Positions 17,408 through 24,926 of a DNA stretch of 64,000 nt are shown here, in pieces. The notes under the pieces were generated by a model. It had not been told where the DNA came from and did no database searches. It saw only the letters and a program-made list of their open reading frames with translations. Origin of the DNA: Kitasatospora purpeofusca (GTDB lineage Bacteria; Actinomycetota; Actinomycetes; Streptomycetales; Streptomycetaceae); contig NZ_JODS01000007.1 in NCBI RefSeq assembly GCF_000718025.1, forward strand, positions 190,073-254,072, given 5' to 3'. Position 1 is the first letter of the stretch. The number at the start of each line of letters is the position of its first letter. Position numbers and translations under genes: made by a program.

Positions 17408-18286
17408 TCAGGTGGTGCCGGTCGGGGAGCGCTCGGCCCGGGCGGGGCGGTGCCAGGCCTGGAGGTGGCTGGCGACCACCCGGCCGGTGGCCGGGAAGTC
17501 GGCCGGATTCGCCAGCCCCACCGCGAGCGGCCGGCGGCCGGGCCGCCAGGTGAAGCTGCCGAACACGTGGTCCCACACCGACAGGTCGGAGCCGTAGTGC
17601 CCGGCCTCCGACAGATCGGTGCTGTGGTGCAGGCGGTGCTGCTCGGGACCGGCGAGCACATGGTTGAGCGGGCCGATCCGGACGTCGATGTTGGCGTGCA
17701 CGAAGTAGCCCTGGGCGACGACGAACAGGCCGACCACGAACACCGTCGGCGCCGAGAACCCGGCCGCGGCCAGCGCCAGCTGGACGGCGCCCTGGGTGAG
17801 CAGCACGTCCAACAGGTGGTTGACCCCGTTGTTGCCGACGTTCACCTTGTCGGGCACGTGGTGGACGCCGTGCAGCCGCCAGAGCCGCGGACTGGTGTGG
17901 CACCAGCGGTGGACCAGGTAGTTGGCCAGCGATCCGAGCAGCAGGGCGGCCGGGATCTCCACCCACGGCGGCAGCGCCGACCGGGGCGGGGCCAACCAGC
18001 CGACGAGGGCGGCCACGGGCACCTGGGAGAGTGCCCCGCCGATCATCGTCAGCAGGAAGTAGACGCCGTACCAGCCCCACTCGCGCACGCTCGGAGACCA
18101 TTCCGGTTCGTACGGAATCAAATGTTCGAGCAGGGACATGAAAGCGATCACGCCGAGCAGGAACAGCTGGTTCACCCGGTCGAGGTCCCAGCGCAGACGC
18201 AGGGCCGCGACGGCTATCCCCACCAGGGTGACCAGCAGGAACGGGTAGGCGACGTGGCGCAGCACGGTTCGAAGCCGCTCGCCCAT
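17408..18286 (-). CDS. Fatty-acid-hydroxylase/sterol-desaturase-type di-iron oxygenase of the PTM cluster (292 aa)
   Basis: This membrane di-iron enzyme has the three His clusters of the superfamily in order: HRWCH, HGVHH and HRLHHS, set between hydrophobic segments (about five). In PTM clusters the homologous gene (FtdA/SD type) hydroxylates the ornithine-derived part of the macrolactam, and it is normally the first gene, as here. The ATG at 18286 is chosen because GAAGGGGG lies 6 bases upstream; the reading frame continues further upstream without a ribosome site. The gene starts the minus-strand PTM transcription unit, 257 bases before the synthase and downstream of an inverted repeat at 18400-18425. 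The exact site of hydroxylation is inference from the family. Confidence 0.88.
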   Translation of the reverse strand: MGERLRTVLRHVAYPFLLVTLVGIAVAALRLRWDLDRVNQLFLLGVIAFMSLLEHLIPYEPEWSPSVREWGWYGVYFLLTMIGGALSQVPVAALVGWLAPPRSALPPWVEIPAALLLGSLANYLVHRWCHTSPRLWRLHGVHHVPDKVNVGNNGVNHLLDVLLTQGAVQLALAAAGFSAPTVFVVGLFVVAQGYFVHANIDVRIGPLNHVLAGPEQHRLHHSTDLSEAGHYGSDLSVWDHVFGSFTWRPGRRPLAVGLANPADFPATGRVVASHLQAWHRPARAERSPTGTT

Positions 18287-18399
18287 GACGACCCCCTTCG
18301 CTGTCCGCGGTCGAACAGTCACCAAAAGTGTTCGTTCAGATACTAAGGGCGGTCCGAAGTCATAGCGAGGCATTTTCGAGGGGAATCATGGAATTCTCG

Positions 18400-18425
18400 A
18401 TTTGTCTGATGATCTGTAGACAAAT
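18400..18425. promoter_or_regulatory. Inverted repeat upstream of the PTM operon
   Basis: ATTTGTCT (18400-18407) and AGACAAAT (18418-18425) form a perfect 8-bp inverted repeat with a 10-base spacer, in an unusually AT-rich stretch of the 180-bp gap between the Lrp-type regulator stop and the oxygenase start. The AT-rich, poorly stable arms argue for a protein-binding site rather than a terminator. The adjacent double-Lrp regulator is the obvious candidate ligand (inference). Confidence 0.5.
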
Positions 18426-18466
18426 AATTAGCCAGAAGCCGCGAGAATCCGGCCAGCGGCGAGCTT

Positions 18467-19549
18467 TTACGGATTATTCGATGACGGCATGATCATCCCG
18501 GCACGTTTGACGCTCCGGAGCAGCGGAGCCGTCTCCACCGCGACCACCCCCTCCAGCTCGCCCAGCCCCTGGGTCAGGTAGTCGTAGAACGCCCCGGTGT
18601 CCCGGCAGACCAGCCCCGCCACCAGGTTGCTCGGCCCGGTGGTCGCCGCCACGAAGCCCACCTCCGGGTGCTCCGCCATCGCCCGGCCGACCGCCGCCAG
18701 CCGCCCCGGCGCCACCGTGAGCCAGCAGAACGCCTCCACCTCGAAGCCGAGCGGGCGGGGATCGACGTCCACGTCGAAGAAGAGCAGCCCGCCGTCGACC
18801 AGCGCGGCCAGCCGCCGGCGCACCGTCGTCTCCGGGCTCCCGGACGCGGCCGCCAGCGCGGCCAGCGGGGCCCGCCCGTCCACCGCGAGCGCCGCCAGCA
18901 GCGCCCGGTCCAGCCCGTCCAGCCCGTCCAGCCCGTCCAGCACGTCAGGAACATCCGGAACGTCAGGAACGCCCGGGACATGCGGAACGTCAGGAACGCC
19001 CGGGACATGCGGGAGGCCCGGGGCCTTCGCCGCCGTCGGCCCGGTCCCCGCCGCGGCCCGGAGCCGGGCGATCTGCCCGTCGGTCAGCGCCGAGGTCCGC
19101 CCGCTCCACGCAACCTGGCCGCCGACGTAGGTGCGCAGCAGGTAGTGCGCGGAGACCGACAGCACCCGCGGGCTCCGGGGCAGGGCGCCGAGCAGCAGTT
19201 CCTCGCGCTCCGGCCGCAGCCGTGCGCGGGCGTTGCAGACGATCTCGCCGCCGGACAGCAGACTCACCCAGGAGGTGTCCGGCCGCCGGGCCAGCGCCTC
19301 GGCGAGCGGGGCGGCGGCGTCGGGCACGCACCGGATCCGGGTCAGCCAGTCGACCTGGCCGAGCAGCCGGGCGTCGGTCCGCCCCACCACCCGCACCACC
19401 CCGGCGGCGCGCAGCCGCTGGTAGCGGCGGGCGACCGTCTGGTCGGACACCCCCAGCACCTCGGCGATCCGCCGGAACGGCGCCCGGCCGTCCACGTGCA
19501 GGGCGTGCAGCAGCGCCCGGTCCAGTCCGTCCAGCGTCACGGTTTCCAC
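18467..19549 (-). CDS. Double-domain Lrp/AsnC-family transcription regulator (360 aa)
   Basis: The protein contains two full Lrp/AsnC units in tandem. Each opens with a helix-turn-helix (LDRALLHALHVDGRAPFRRIAEVLGVSDQTVARR and LDRALLAALAVDGRAPLAALAAASGS), followed by an RAM-like ligand domain. A repetitive linker made of VPDVPHVPG- and LDG-type steps separates the halves. Classical Lrp proteins are half this size and bind small molecules, often amino acids. The GTG at 19549 follows a TACCAT -10-like box by 7 bases, a leaderless arrangement; the next GTG at 19540 is an alternative with GGTGG before it. It is divergent from the DHA2 exporter and upstream of the PTM genes on the same strand, so it may control either. 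Confidence 0.85.
   Translation of the reverse strand: METVTLDGLDRALLHALHVDGRAPFRRIAEVLGVSDQTVARRYQRLRAAGVVRVVGRTDARLLGQVDWLTRIRCVPDAAAPLAEALARRPDTSWVSLLSGGEIVCNARARLRPEREELLLGALPRSPRVLSVSAHYLLRTYVGGQVAWSGRTSALTDGQIARLRAAAGTGPTAAKAPGLPHVPGVPDVPHVPGVPDVPDVPDVLDGLDGLDGLDRALLAALAVDGRAPLAALAAASGSPETTVRRRLAALVDGGLLFFDVDVDPRPLGFEVEAFCWLTVAPGRLAAVGRAMAEHPEVGFVAATTGPSNLVAGLVCRDTGAFYDYLTQGLGELEGVVAVETAPLLRSVKRAGMIMPSSNNP
18961..19014. repeat. 27-bp tandem duplication inside the Lrp-type regulator linker
   Basis: CGTCAGGAACGCCCGGGACA plus seven more bases occurs at 18961-18987 and again, nearly exactly, at 18988-19014. Together with short CCAGCCCGT repeats at 18911-18941 it encodes the VPDVPHVPG/LDGLDG linker between the two Lrp halves. 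The repeats keep frame, so the linker length can vary without breaking the gene. Confidence 0.7.
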
Positions 19550-19677
19550 CAGCCGGATGGTAGGCGGTGTCGAGATCCGCCGGAAAGGCCCCTGCGAGCG
19601 GCGCGGGAGCGGCCGCCGGACCGAGAGTGACGGGGCGTCCGGCCGCAGTGGCCGGGCCTGGACGAGGGGGAACGGGG

Positions 19678-21207
19678 ATGCGCACATGGGGACCGCTGGT
19701 GGCGGTCTGCCTCGGGGTGTTCATGCTGCTGACGGACGTCAGCATCGTGATCGTGGCCCTGCCGGACATCGGCGCGGGGCTGGACATGGACTTCGACGGA
19801 CTGCAGTGGGTGCTCGACGGCTACGCGCTGGCACTGGCCGCGCTGCTGCTCGGCCTCGGCGCCCTCGCCGACCGGGTGGGCCGGCGGCGGGTGTACACGG
19901 TGGGCCTGGCGGTGTTCGCGCTCGCCTCGCTGGCCTGCGGCCTCGCCCCGGACGGCGCCACCCTGGTGGGAGCCCGGATCGTCCAGGCGGGCGGCGGTGC
20001 GGCGATGTTCGCCACCGCGATGGCGCTGCTCAACCTCTCCTACCGGGGCCGTGACCGGGCGGTGGCCTTCGGCGTCTGGGGCTCCGTCAGCGGCGCGGCG
20101 GCGGCCGTCGGGCCGGTGGCCGGCGGCCTGCTCACCGAGTACCTGGGCTGGCGGTCGATCTTCCTGGTGAACCTGCCGCTCGCGCTCGCCGCCGTGGTGC
20201 TGGCCCGGCGGACACTGCCGGAGTCCCGCGACCCGGGAGCCCGCCGGCTCGACCTGCCCGGCGCCGCGTCCTTCACCGTCGCGGCCGGGGCGGCCGTGCT
20301 GGGGCTGATCCGGGGCGGGACGGACGGCTGGACCTCGCCCGCCGTCCTGGGCGCCGGTACCGCCGCGGTCGTGGCGCTCGCCGTGTTCGCGCTGGTCGAA
20401 CGGCGCAGCGCGCACCCGCTGCTGGCGCCCGCTCTGCTGCGCCGACCGGCCTTCACCGGGGTCCTGCTGTGCGGCGCCGTCTACTCGGCCACCGCCTTCT
20501 CCGGCCTGCCCTACATCTCGCTCTGGCTGCAGTCGGTGCTCGGCCTCGGCCCGATGGCCGCCGGGCTGACCCTGCTGCCGATGAGCGTCGTCGCCTTCGC
20601 CGTCCCGGCGCTGGCGGGCCGTCGGCTCGCCGCGCTGCCGGTCGCGGTGCCGCTGGCGGGCGGCCTGGCCGTGATCGGGCTGGGCACCCTGCTGCAGGGC
20701 GCCCTGGACGGCTCCTCCGGCTGGACCGCCCTGCTGCCAGGCCTCGCCCTGACCGGCCTCGGCATCGGCGCGGTCAGCCCGGTCCTGGCGTCCGCCGCGA
20801 TGGCGGCCGTCCCGCCCGAGCGAGGCGGCATGGCCGGCGGCGCCCTCAACACCTTCCGGCAGCTCGGCCAGGCGCTGGGCATCGCAGTCCTCGGGCTGGT
20901 CCTGCACGGGGGCCTGCGCGACGCCCTGGCCGGCCACCCGGCGGCCGGGCCCGACCCGGACGCCACCGCCGGCGCGCTGGCGTCCGGCCGGCCCCCGGCC
21001 GGGCTGCCCGGGGAACTGCTCCGGACCGCCTTCGCCACCGGCCTCGACCGCACCCTGCTGGCCGCCGGCCTCACCGCCCTGGCGGGCGCCGCGCTGGTCG
21101 CGGTGCTGCTGCGGCGCCGGCCGGAGCGGGCGGGGTCACCGGACGACCAGTCGCCAGCGGTCCTCGAGGCCCCAGGTCCGAACCGCCACCAGACTGCCGG
21201 GCGGTAG
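19678..21207 (+). CDS. DHA2-family (14-TM) major facilitator exporter (509 aa)
   Basis: An MFS drug:proton antiporter of the EmrB/QacA type. The motif A loop is GALADRVGRRRVY after TM2, motif C-like GPVAGGLLTEYLGWRSIFLVNLP lies in TM5/6, and the length and hydrophobic pattern fit 14 membrane segments. The start is the ATG at 19678 with GAGGGGG upstream; the frame runs open to 19567 but without signal. It is transcribed away from the Lrp-type regulator across a 128-bp gap, a common regulator-pump pairing, and may export the PTM or give resistance. Its 3' end overlaps the convergent beta-repeat gene by 72 bases. Confidence 0.85.
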   Translation: MRTWGPLVAVCLGVFMLLTDVSIVIVALPDIGAGLDMDFDGLQWVLDGYALALAALLLGLGALADRVGRRRVYTVGLAVFALASLACGLAPDGATLVGARIVQAGGGAAMFATAMALLNLSYRGRDRAVAFGVWGSVSGAAAAVGPVAGGLLTEYLGWRSIFLVNLPLALAAVVLARRTLPESRDPGARRLDLPGAASFTVAAGAAVLGLIRGGTDGWTSPAVLGAGTAAVVALAVFALVERRSAHPLLAPALLRRPAFTGVLLCGAVYSATAFSGLPYISLWLQSVLGLGPMAAGLTLLPMSVVAFAVPALAGRRLAALPVAVPLAGGLAVIGLGTLLQGALDGSSGWTALLPGLALTGLGIGAVSPVLASAAMAAVPPERGGMAGGALNTFRQLGQALGIAVLGLVLHGGLRDALAGHPAAGPDPDATAGALASGRPPAGLPGELLRTAFATGLDRTLLAAGLTALAGAALVAVLLRRRPERAGSPDDQSPAVLEAPGPNRHQTAGR

Positions 21208-22515
21208 TTCCACCGGCTCGTGCCGCCGCCGACCGAAGGTGCTGGTGGCGCCGAGCGGCTTCAGCCGCTCGTCCAGCACGGTCGCCTCCGCGAGCCCTCC
21301 GTGCCACCGCCCGGTCCGCACGGTCAGCCGCCCCGGCGGCCCGGCCCAGCGGACCACCTCGGCGCCCCGGCCGGCGAGCCGACGGTCGAAGGCGGGCACC
21401 GCCGTGAGCGGGACCACCTCCAGCCGCCACCGGCCGCCGCTCTCCACCCGGACCTGCTCGGGTTCGCCCGGCTCCGGCGGGCCGCCGACCGGCATGGCGC
21501 CGCCCCACTCCCCCGGGCTGCCGTACCCGGTCGCGATCCGCCGGCCCCCGGCCTCGACCGTGACGGACGAGGCCGTGTCCGCGAGCGACCAGGCCCGCAG
21601 TACCGCCGGGGGCCCGGTGTAGGCCAGGACGTCGTGTCCGGTGCCGTCCGCCCGGCCGGTCAGCTCACGGGCGTCCTCGACCGGCAGCAGTTCCAACCGC
21701 CACCTGCGCCGGCTGCGGATCACCTCGCCCCGGAACGGGCCGAGCGCCCGCCGGGCCGGGTCGGCGGGCACCAGTAGCCGCTGGACACCGTTCCGCGCCA
21801 TGACATGGACGAACGCCAGCCTCCCACCGGCGTGGTCCTCCAGTCCCAGCAGGACTCCGTCCTCGGTCTCGACCTCCAACAGGGCCGGACCCGCCCCGTC
21901 GGGCCACGCGAATACCTCGCGGCGGTCCCCGATACCGTGCCGCACCGTCTCCGTCGACGGTGGCAGGTCCGCCGGACGGCCGGTGAGCGACCAGTCCTCC
22001 CCCTGCTCGACCACCAGCAGCTGCCGGCCCTCCAGCAGCAGCGTCCAGTTGTCCGACCGGTACAGCTTCCCGGCCCGGTCACCGGTCGCCAGCACCTCCC
22101 GGCCGCCGTCCGCCGTGGGCCGGACCAGCCGGAACAGCTGGGCGTCGTTCGTCGAGGAACGGTGCGTGACGTCGACCAGCACAGTGCCGCCCGGGTGGAC
22201 CAGCACCCGGGGACCGACGCCGGTGACCCGGCCGGTCAGCTCGGCCGCCTCCGACGGATCGTGGAGCCGCAGCTGCCACCGGCGTGGGCCGGTCACGGTG
22301 ATCCGGCGCAGCTCGTCCTGCCTCGCCGGGGGGACCAGCACGCTCCAGGCGCCCTTCCCCCGGTGGAGCTCGGTGCCGTCCGCCCCGCCCGCGAGCACGG
22401 TGATCTCCTCCAGCCCGTCCACCGCCACGGTCAGTACCACCGTCCGGGCCGGGGTCGGGTAGTCGACCTCCACCGTTCTCCCGCCCCGGGCGACCCACTC
22501 CGTCCGTTCCCCCAT
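21136..22515 (-). CDS. Internally repeated, beta-rich protein of unknown function (459 aa)
   Basis: The ATG at 22515 has GGGGAGGT just upstream. The sequence has no signal peptide or membrane segment and carries at least three degenerate repeats, each with an R-W-x-L-x-L/V strand, an ELTGR-like step and a tail such as VLVHPGG, VLAYTGPPAVL or VVRWAGPPGRL; a last DRWRLVV closes the chain. Trp, Val, Leu and Gly are regularly spaced as in a beta-propeller or beta-trefoil-like protein. I recognise no family. Its 3' end overlaps the DHA2 exporter gene by 72 bases in the opposite direction, which is long for convergent genes; both reading frames nevertheless look coding there. Confidence 0.6.
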   Translation of the reverse strand: MGERTEWVARGGRTVEVDYPTPARTVVLTVAVDGLEEITVLAGGADGTELHRGKGAWSVLVPPARQDELRRITVTGPRRWQLRLHDPSEAAELTGRVTGVGPRVLVHPGGTVLVDVTHRSSTNDAQLFRLVRPTADGGREVLATGDRAGKLYRSDNWTLLLEGRQLLVVEQGEDWSLTGRPADLPPSTETVRHGIGDRREVFAWPDGAGPALLEVETEDGVLLGLEDHAGGRLAFVHVMARNGVQRLLVPADPARRALGPFRGEVIRSRRRWRLELLPVEDARELTGRADGTGHDVLAYTGPPAVLRAWSLADTASSVTVEAGGRRIATGYGSPGEWGGAMPVGGPPEPGEPEQVRVESGGRWRLEVVPLTAVPAFDRRLAGRGAEVVRWAGPPGRLTVRTGRWHGGLAEATVLDERLKPLGATSTFGRRRHEPVELPPGSLVAVRTWGLEDRWRLVVR

Positions 22516-22940
22516 CGCTACCTCCCCTTCGACGGCAGTGTCGCCACCGGGCGGCGACGGGCACCACCCCGCGGACGTCACAACCCCGCTCCACATCAAC
22601 CGGCCGCACCCGGCTTGCCCCTCGCCCGGCCCGAGCCAGGGGCCGGCGCTCAAGTCGGAGGCCGGGCGGAGTGGAGAGTCGATGAGGCCGACTTCCTGTT
22701 TCTGGGGCTTTCTTCGGTGGTTCCCTTGCCGTCTGCAAGGGAACCACCGAACCCGAGCCACGCCGCCGGTGAAATGGGGATTCGGAGCGGCCGACTTCCC
22801 ACTCCGCATCGCCCGACCTCAGCCGGTTGCCCCGACAGCGGCCAGCCACGGCGGTCGCCACCTTCCCATTGAGGAAGGGACGTTGGCCGACCACGCCCTG
22901 CGCGGCTGCTCCCGCTGTTCGGGCCGCGAAGCGGTTCCCG
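22516..22940. other. Non-coding spacer holding a nested palindromic element
   Basis: I see no gene here. At 22713-22729/22735-22751 a perfect 17-bp stem (TTCGGTGGTTCCCTTGC and its complement) encloses a 5-base loop. Around it lie outer arms, CGGAGTGGAGAGTCG (22667-22681) and CGACTTCCCACTCCG (22792-22806), complementary at 13 of 15 positions, giving a ~140-bp nested structure. A closely similar structure recurs at 23.7-23.85 kb, on the other side of the NTF2-like gene. Confidence 0.65.
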
Positions 22941-23420
22941 TCAGGTGCGAGGCGCGGTACCGGAGGGGAGTCGCTCCGTGTCGGCACCGAACGGAAGGAA
23001 GACGGTTCGAGTGGCGAGGAGCCAGCTGCCATCGATGTTGTGAAAGGTGTCCTCGTAGTGACCCACGTTCGCCGGGAGGCGGGGCTCGATGATGCCGCCG
23101 GTGTAGCCGTCGACCCGATATGTCGTCAGATACGAAACTGCGCGAGCCTTCGTCGCGGACTCGACCGTGACCAGGATGTTCGTCATCAGGCGACGCGAGA
23201 GCCTGTCCGAGGGGCGCGACGCGAAGTACGCACCCAGGGCCTCACGACCCTTGATGCGGCGGTCGCCGTGAGGCCAGTACCAGACGCCGTCAGGCGTGAA
23301 CAGTTCAGCCACCGAACTCGGCTCACCGAGGTCGAGGCGGTGGATGAAGTCCACGATGATCCGCTCGCAAGCGCGTTCCGCGAGCAATCGGTCGATCGGG
23401 GTAATGATCTTGTCGTCCAT
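22941..23420 (-). CDS. SnoaL/NTF2-like protein (159 aa)
   Basis: A single NTF2-fold domain of the SnoaL-like type: an N-terminal helix (ERIIVDFIHRLDLGEPSSVAELF), the TPDGVWYWPHGDRRIKGREAL core typical of SnoaL_4 proteins, and a late strand with the WLLATRTV pattern. Members are small cyclases, isomerases, dehydratases or binding proteins. The ATG at 23420 has GGAAGAGGGA directly upstream. The gene is isolated: both flanks are 400-bp spacers with related nested palindromes, and no enzyme gene is adjacent. The function cannot be assigned. Confidence 0.75.
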   Translation of the reverse strand: MDDKIITPIDRLLAERACERIIVDFIHRLDLGEPSSVAELFTPDGVWYWPHGDRRIKGREALGAYFASRPSDRLSRRLMTNILVTVESATKARAVSYLTTYRVDGYTGGIIEPRLPANVGHYEDTFHNIDGSWLLATRTVFLPFGADTERLPSGTAPRT

Positions 23421-23857
23421 TCCCTCTTCCTAGCAGCTGGATCGGGTAGCGGAGCAGCGGTTTTCCGGCGCCGTCCGGCACCACTGCCGAGTCGACTCGG
23501 TACTTCTCGCTGCGGACCCGGCCGGCCTGAACCTTTCTCCGGTGGCTCCCTACGCTGGGCAAGGATCCACCGGAGCACGGCGCGGACCCTCGTTGGGTCC
23601 GGTGAGAGCTGCTGAGCTGCACCGGCAAAGACTGGGAGCGGAGCAGGAAGTCGAACGGGCCGACTTCCTGCGCCACCGGAACGCCGCTGTCTGTGGGCAC
23701 AGCCGTTCGCCGACGCTGTTCCTCGGTGTCGCCGACTTCCTGTTCCTGCACGCTCGTTCGGTCGCTCCCTTGCTGCTCGCAAGGGAGCCACCAGGGCCGG
23801 GCCGTGTCACCGGGTGGAGTGGGAGGTCGGTGGGTTCGACTTCCCACTCCGGGAGGG
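23421..23857. repeat. Spacer with a family of palindromes related to the 22.7-kb element
   Basis: No gene is visible. The stretch contains a degenerate GGTGG...CCACC stem near 23539-23572, a hairpin GCAGGAAGTCG/CGACTTCCTGC (23643-23653/23661-23671), a 14-bp stem with one mismatch GGTCGCTCCCTTGC/GCAAGGGAGCCACC (23760-23773/23779-23792), and a GGAGTGGGAGGTCG/CGACTTCCCACTCC hairpin (23816-23829/23837-23850). The order GACTTCCTGTT, CCCTTGC stem, CGACTTCCCACTCCG is the same as at 22.69-22.81 kb. The last hairpin lies just after the stop of the small membrane-protein gene and may act as its terminator. Confidence 0.65.
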
Positions 23858-24079
23858 TTACTGGGGTATGCGGGTGCGGGGTTGCCGGTCGGCCTGGTGG
23901 GCGGTCCAGGTGTGTTCGGTGGTGCCGTCGGGGAGGGTGTGGGTTTCCCAGTGGCCGTGGCGGGTGATCGGCGGCGGGGGCGGGCCGATCTTCAGGGCCG
24001 TGACGACACCGGTGATCACGGTGGCGATGGCGAGGGCGAGGAGGACGGCGAAGGCCGCGCCGACGAGGAACCTGCTCAC
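23858..24079 (-). CDS. Small membrane protein (73 aa)
   Basis: One long hydrophobic segment (about residues 4-30, ending VVTALKIG) is followed by a proline run (PPPPP) and a hydrophilic tail with HWETHTLPDGTTEHTW. The segment is probably a membrane anchor with the tail on one side. The ATG overlaps the stop of the preceding 78-aa gene (ATGA, 24076-24079), making it the third member of a coupled operon led by the RsbW-like ATPase. No known family recognised. Confidence 0.65.
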   Translation of the reverse strand: MSRFLVGAAFAVLLALAIATVITGVVTALKIGPPPPPITRHGHWETHTLPDGTTEHTWTAHQADRQPRTRIPQ

Positions 24080-24312
24080 TTGCGGGGCACCTCGCGGAGC
24101 AGGGCGAGGAGGTTGAGGAGGGTGGAAACGGGGGCGTCGCCGAAGTCGACGAGGAGGCGGCCGTCGATGGTGGGCTCCGCCGCCACGGCGGCGGAGCCCC
24201 AGCGCAGGCCGTGGGGTCTGCCGCGTTCGTGGAGTTCGAGGAGGAGGGCGGTGACCTCAGGTTCGGTGTAGGTGCGCAGGTAGGGGTCGTGGGGGTCGAC
24301 GGGGGCGTTCAC
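24076..24312 (-). CDS. Hypothetical protein in the ATPase operon (78 aa)
   Basis: The GTG at 24312 overlaps the stop of the ATPase gene (GTGA, 24309-24312), and the stop overlaps the next start, so this small gene is locked between its neighbours. The product contains YLRTYTEPEVTALLLELHERGRP and GRLLVDFGDAPVSTLLNLLALL; it has no Cys cluster or membrane segment. Small proteins at this position are common in actinobacterial loci combining an anti-sigma-like ATPase with XRE/DUF397 genes, but I cannot name the family. Confidence 0.65.
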   Translation of the reverse strand: MNAPVDPHDPYLRTYTEPEVTALLLELHERGRPHGLRWGSAAVAAEPTIDGRLLVDFGDAPVSTLLNLLALLREVPRK

Positions 24313-24674
24313 GCGGCGAAGTCCAGCTCGAACCAGACGACCTTGCCGGTCCTGGTGGGGTCGACGCCCAGCCGGTGGGTGAGGGCGCGCACGAGGTGGA
24401 GGCCGCGCCCGGAGACGGCGTAGGGGTCGGCGGAGATGCGGGGCTCGGGCAGGTCGGGGCAGTCGTCGCAGACGGCGACTCGGAGGATGGTCGGCCGCAG
24501 GGAGACCAGGACGGCCGGGGCGGGGCAGCGCCCGTGCCGCCAAGCGTTGACGAAGAGTTCCTGGAAGGCGAGCTCGGCGTCGGCGATGGCGTCCGGCCGC
24601 CAGCCGGCGGTGTGGAGGACGGAGCGGAGTTCGGCCCGGACGGCGGAGCAGTCGGGCGGGTTGCAGGCACGCAT
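24309..24674 (-). CDS. RsbW/SpoIIAB-like ATP-binding regulator (121 aa)
   Basis: A stand-alone HATPase_c_2 domain. The N-box is FQELFVNAWRHG, the G1-like motif VCDDCPDLPEPR, and the G2-like loop SGRGLHLVRALTHRLG. Such proteins in streptomycetes are anti-sigma-factor-kinase-like regulators. The ATG at 24674 follows GGGGAGG with a short spacer. It is divergent from the XRE-DUF5753 gene across 252 bp containing a long imperfect palindrome, and leads a three-gene overlapping operon. An ATPase, an XRE regulator and a DUF397 protein together form the WhiJ/AbaA-type locus repeated many times in Streptomyces genomes. Confidence 0.85.
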   Translation of the reverse strand: MRACNPPDCSAVRAELRSVLHTAGWRPDAIADAELAFQELFVNAWRHGRCPAPAVLVSLRPTILRVAVCDDCPDLPEPRISADPYAVSGRGLHLVRALTHRLGVDPTRTGKVVWFELDFAA

Positions 24675-24797
24675 GGCGAACCTCCAAGGGGAGGGGCAGG
24701 GAAGGGGGAGGAACGTACGCCGAAAGCGGGCAGCAGGCGCCTACCGCCGCAGGGAACAGGCGTTACTGACGATCCATCGGATCGACCTGACGGGACC

Positions 24798-24839
24798 ATA
24801 TCTCAAGCCCGTGGGAAATTTTCCATGGACCCGAGATAT
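24798..24839. promoter_or_regulatory. 42-bp imperfect palindrome between divergent regulator operons
   Basis: Centred between 24818 and 24819, 16 of 21 position pairs are complementary. The outer arms are ATATCTC (24798-24804) and GAGATAT (24833-24839); the inner core is TGGGAAATTTTCCA (24812-24825). It is AT-rich against the background, lies between the ATPase start (24674) and the XRE start (24927), and is the obvious candidate operator for the XRE protein on both promoters. Confidence 0.6.
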
Positions 24840-24926
24840 TCCCTCTACCGTGGTAACTCCGGCCGTAGATGGACCCACCTCCGATGGGCGCGGCAGACTG
24901 TGAACACCCCGGCACGGAAGGACCCC

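Noticed and set aside
17151..18101. Extension of the PKS-NRPS frame upstream to 18101
   Set aside because: The extension is Pro/Arg/Ser-rich low-complexity sequence through the minisatellite and the oxygenase gene. The ATG at 17150 has a good ribosome site and gives the family length.
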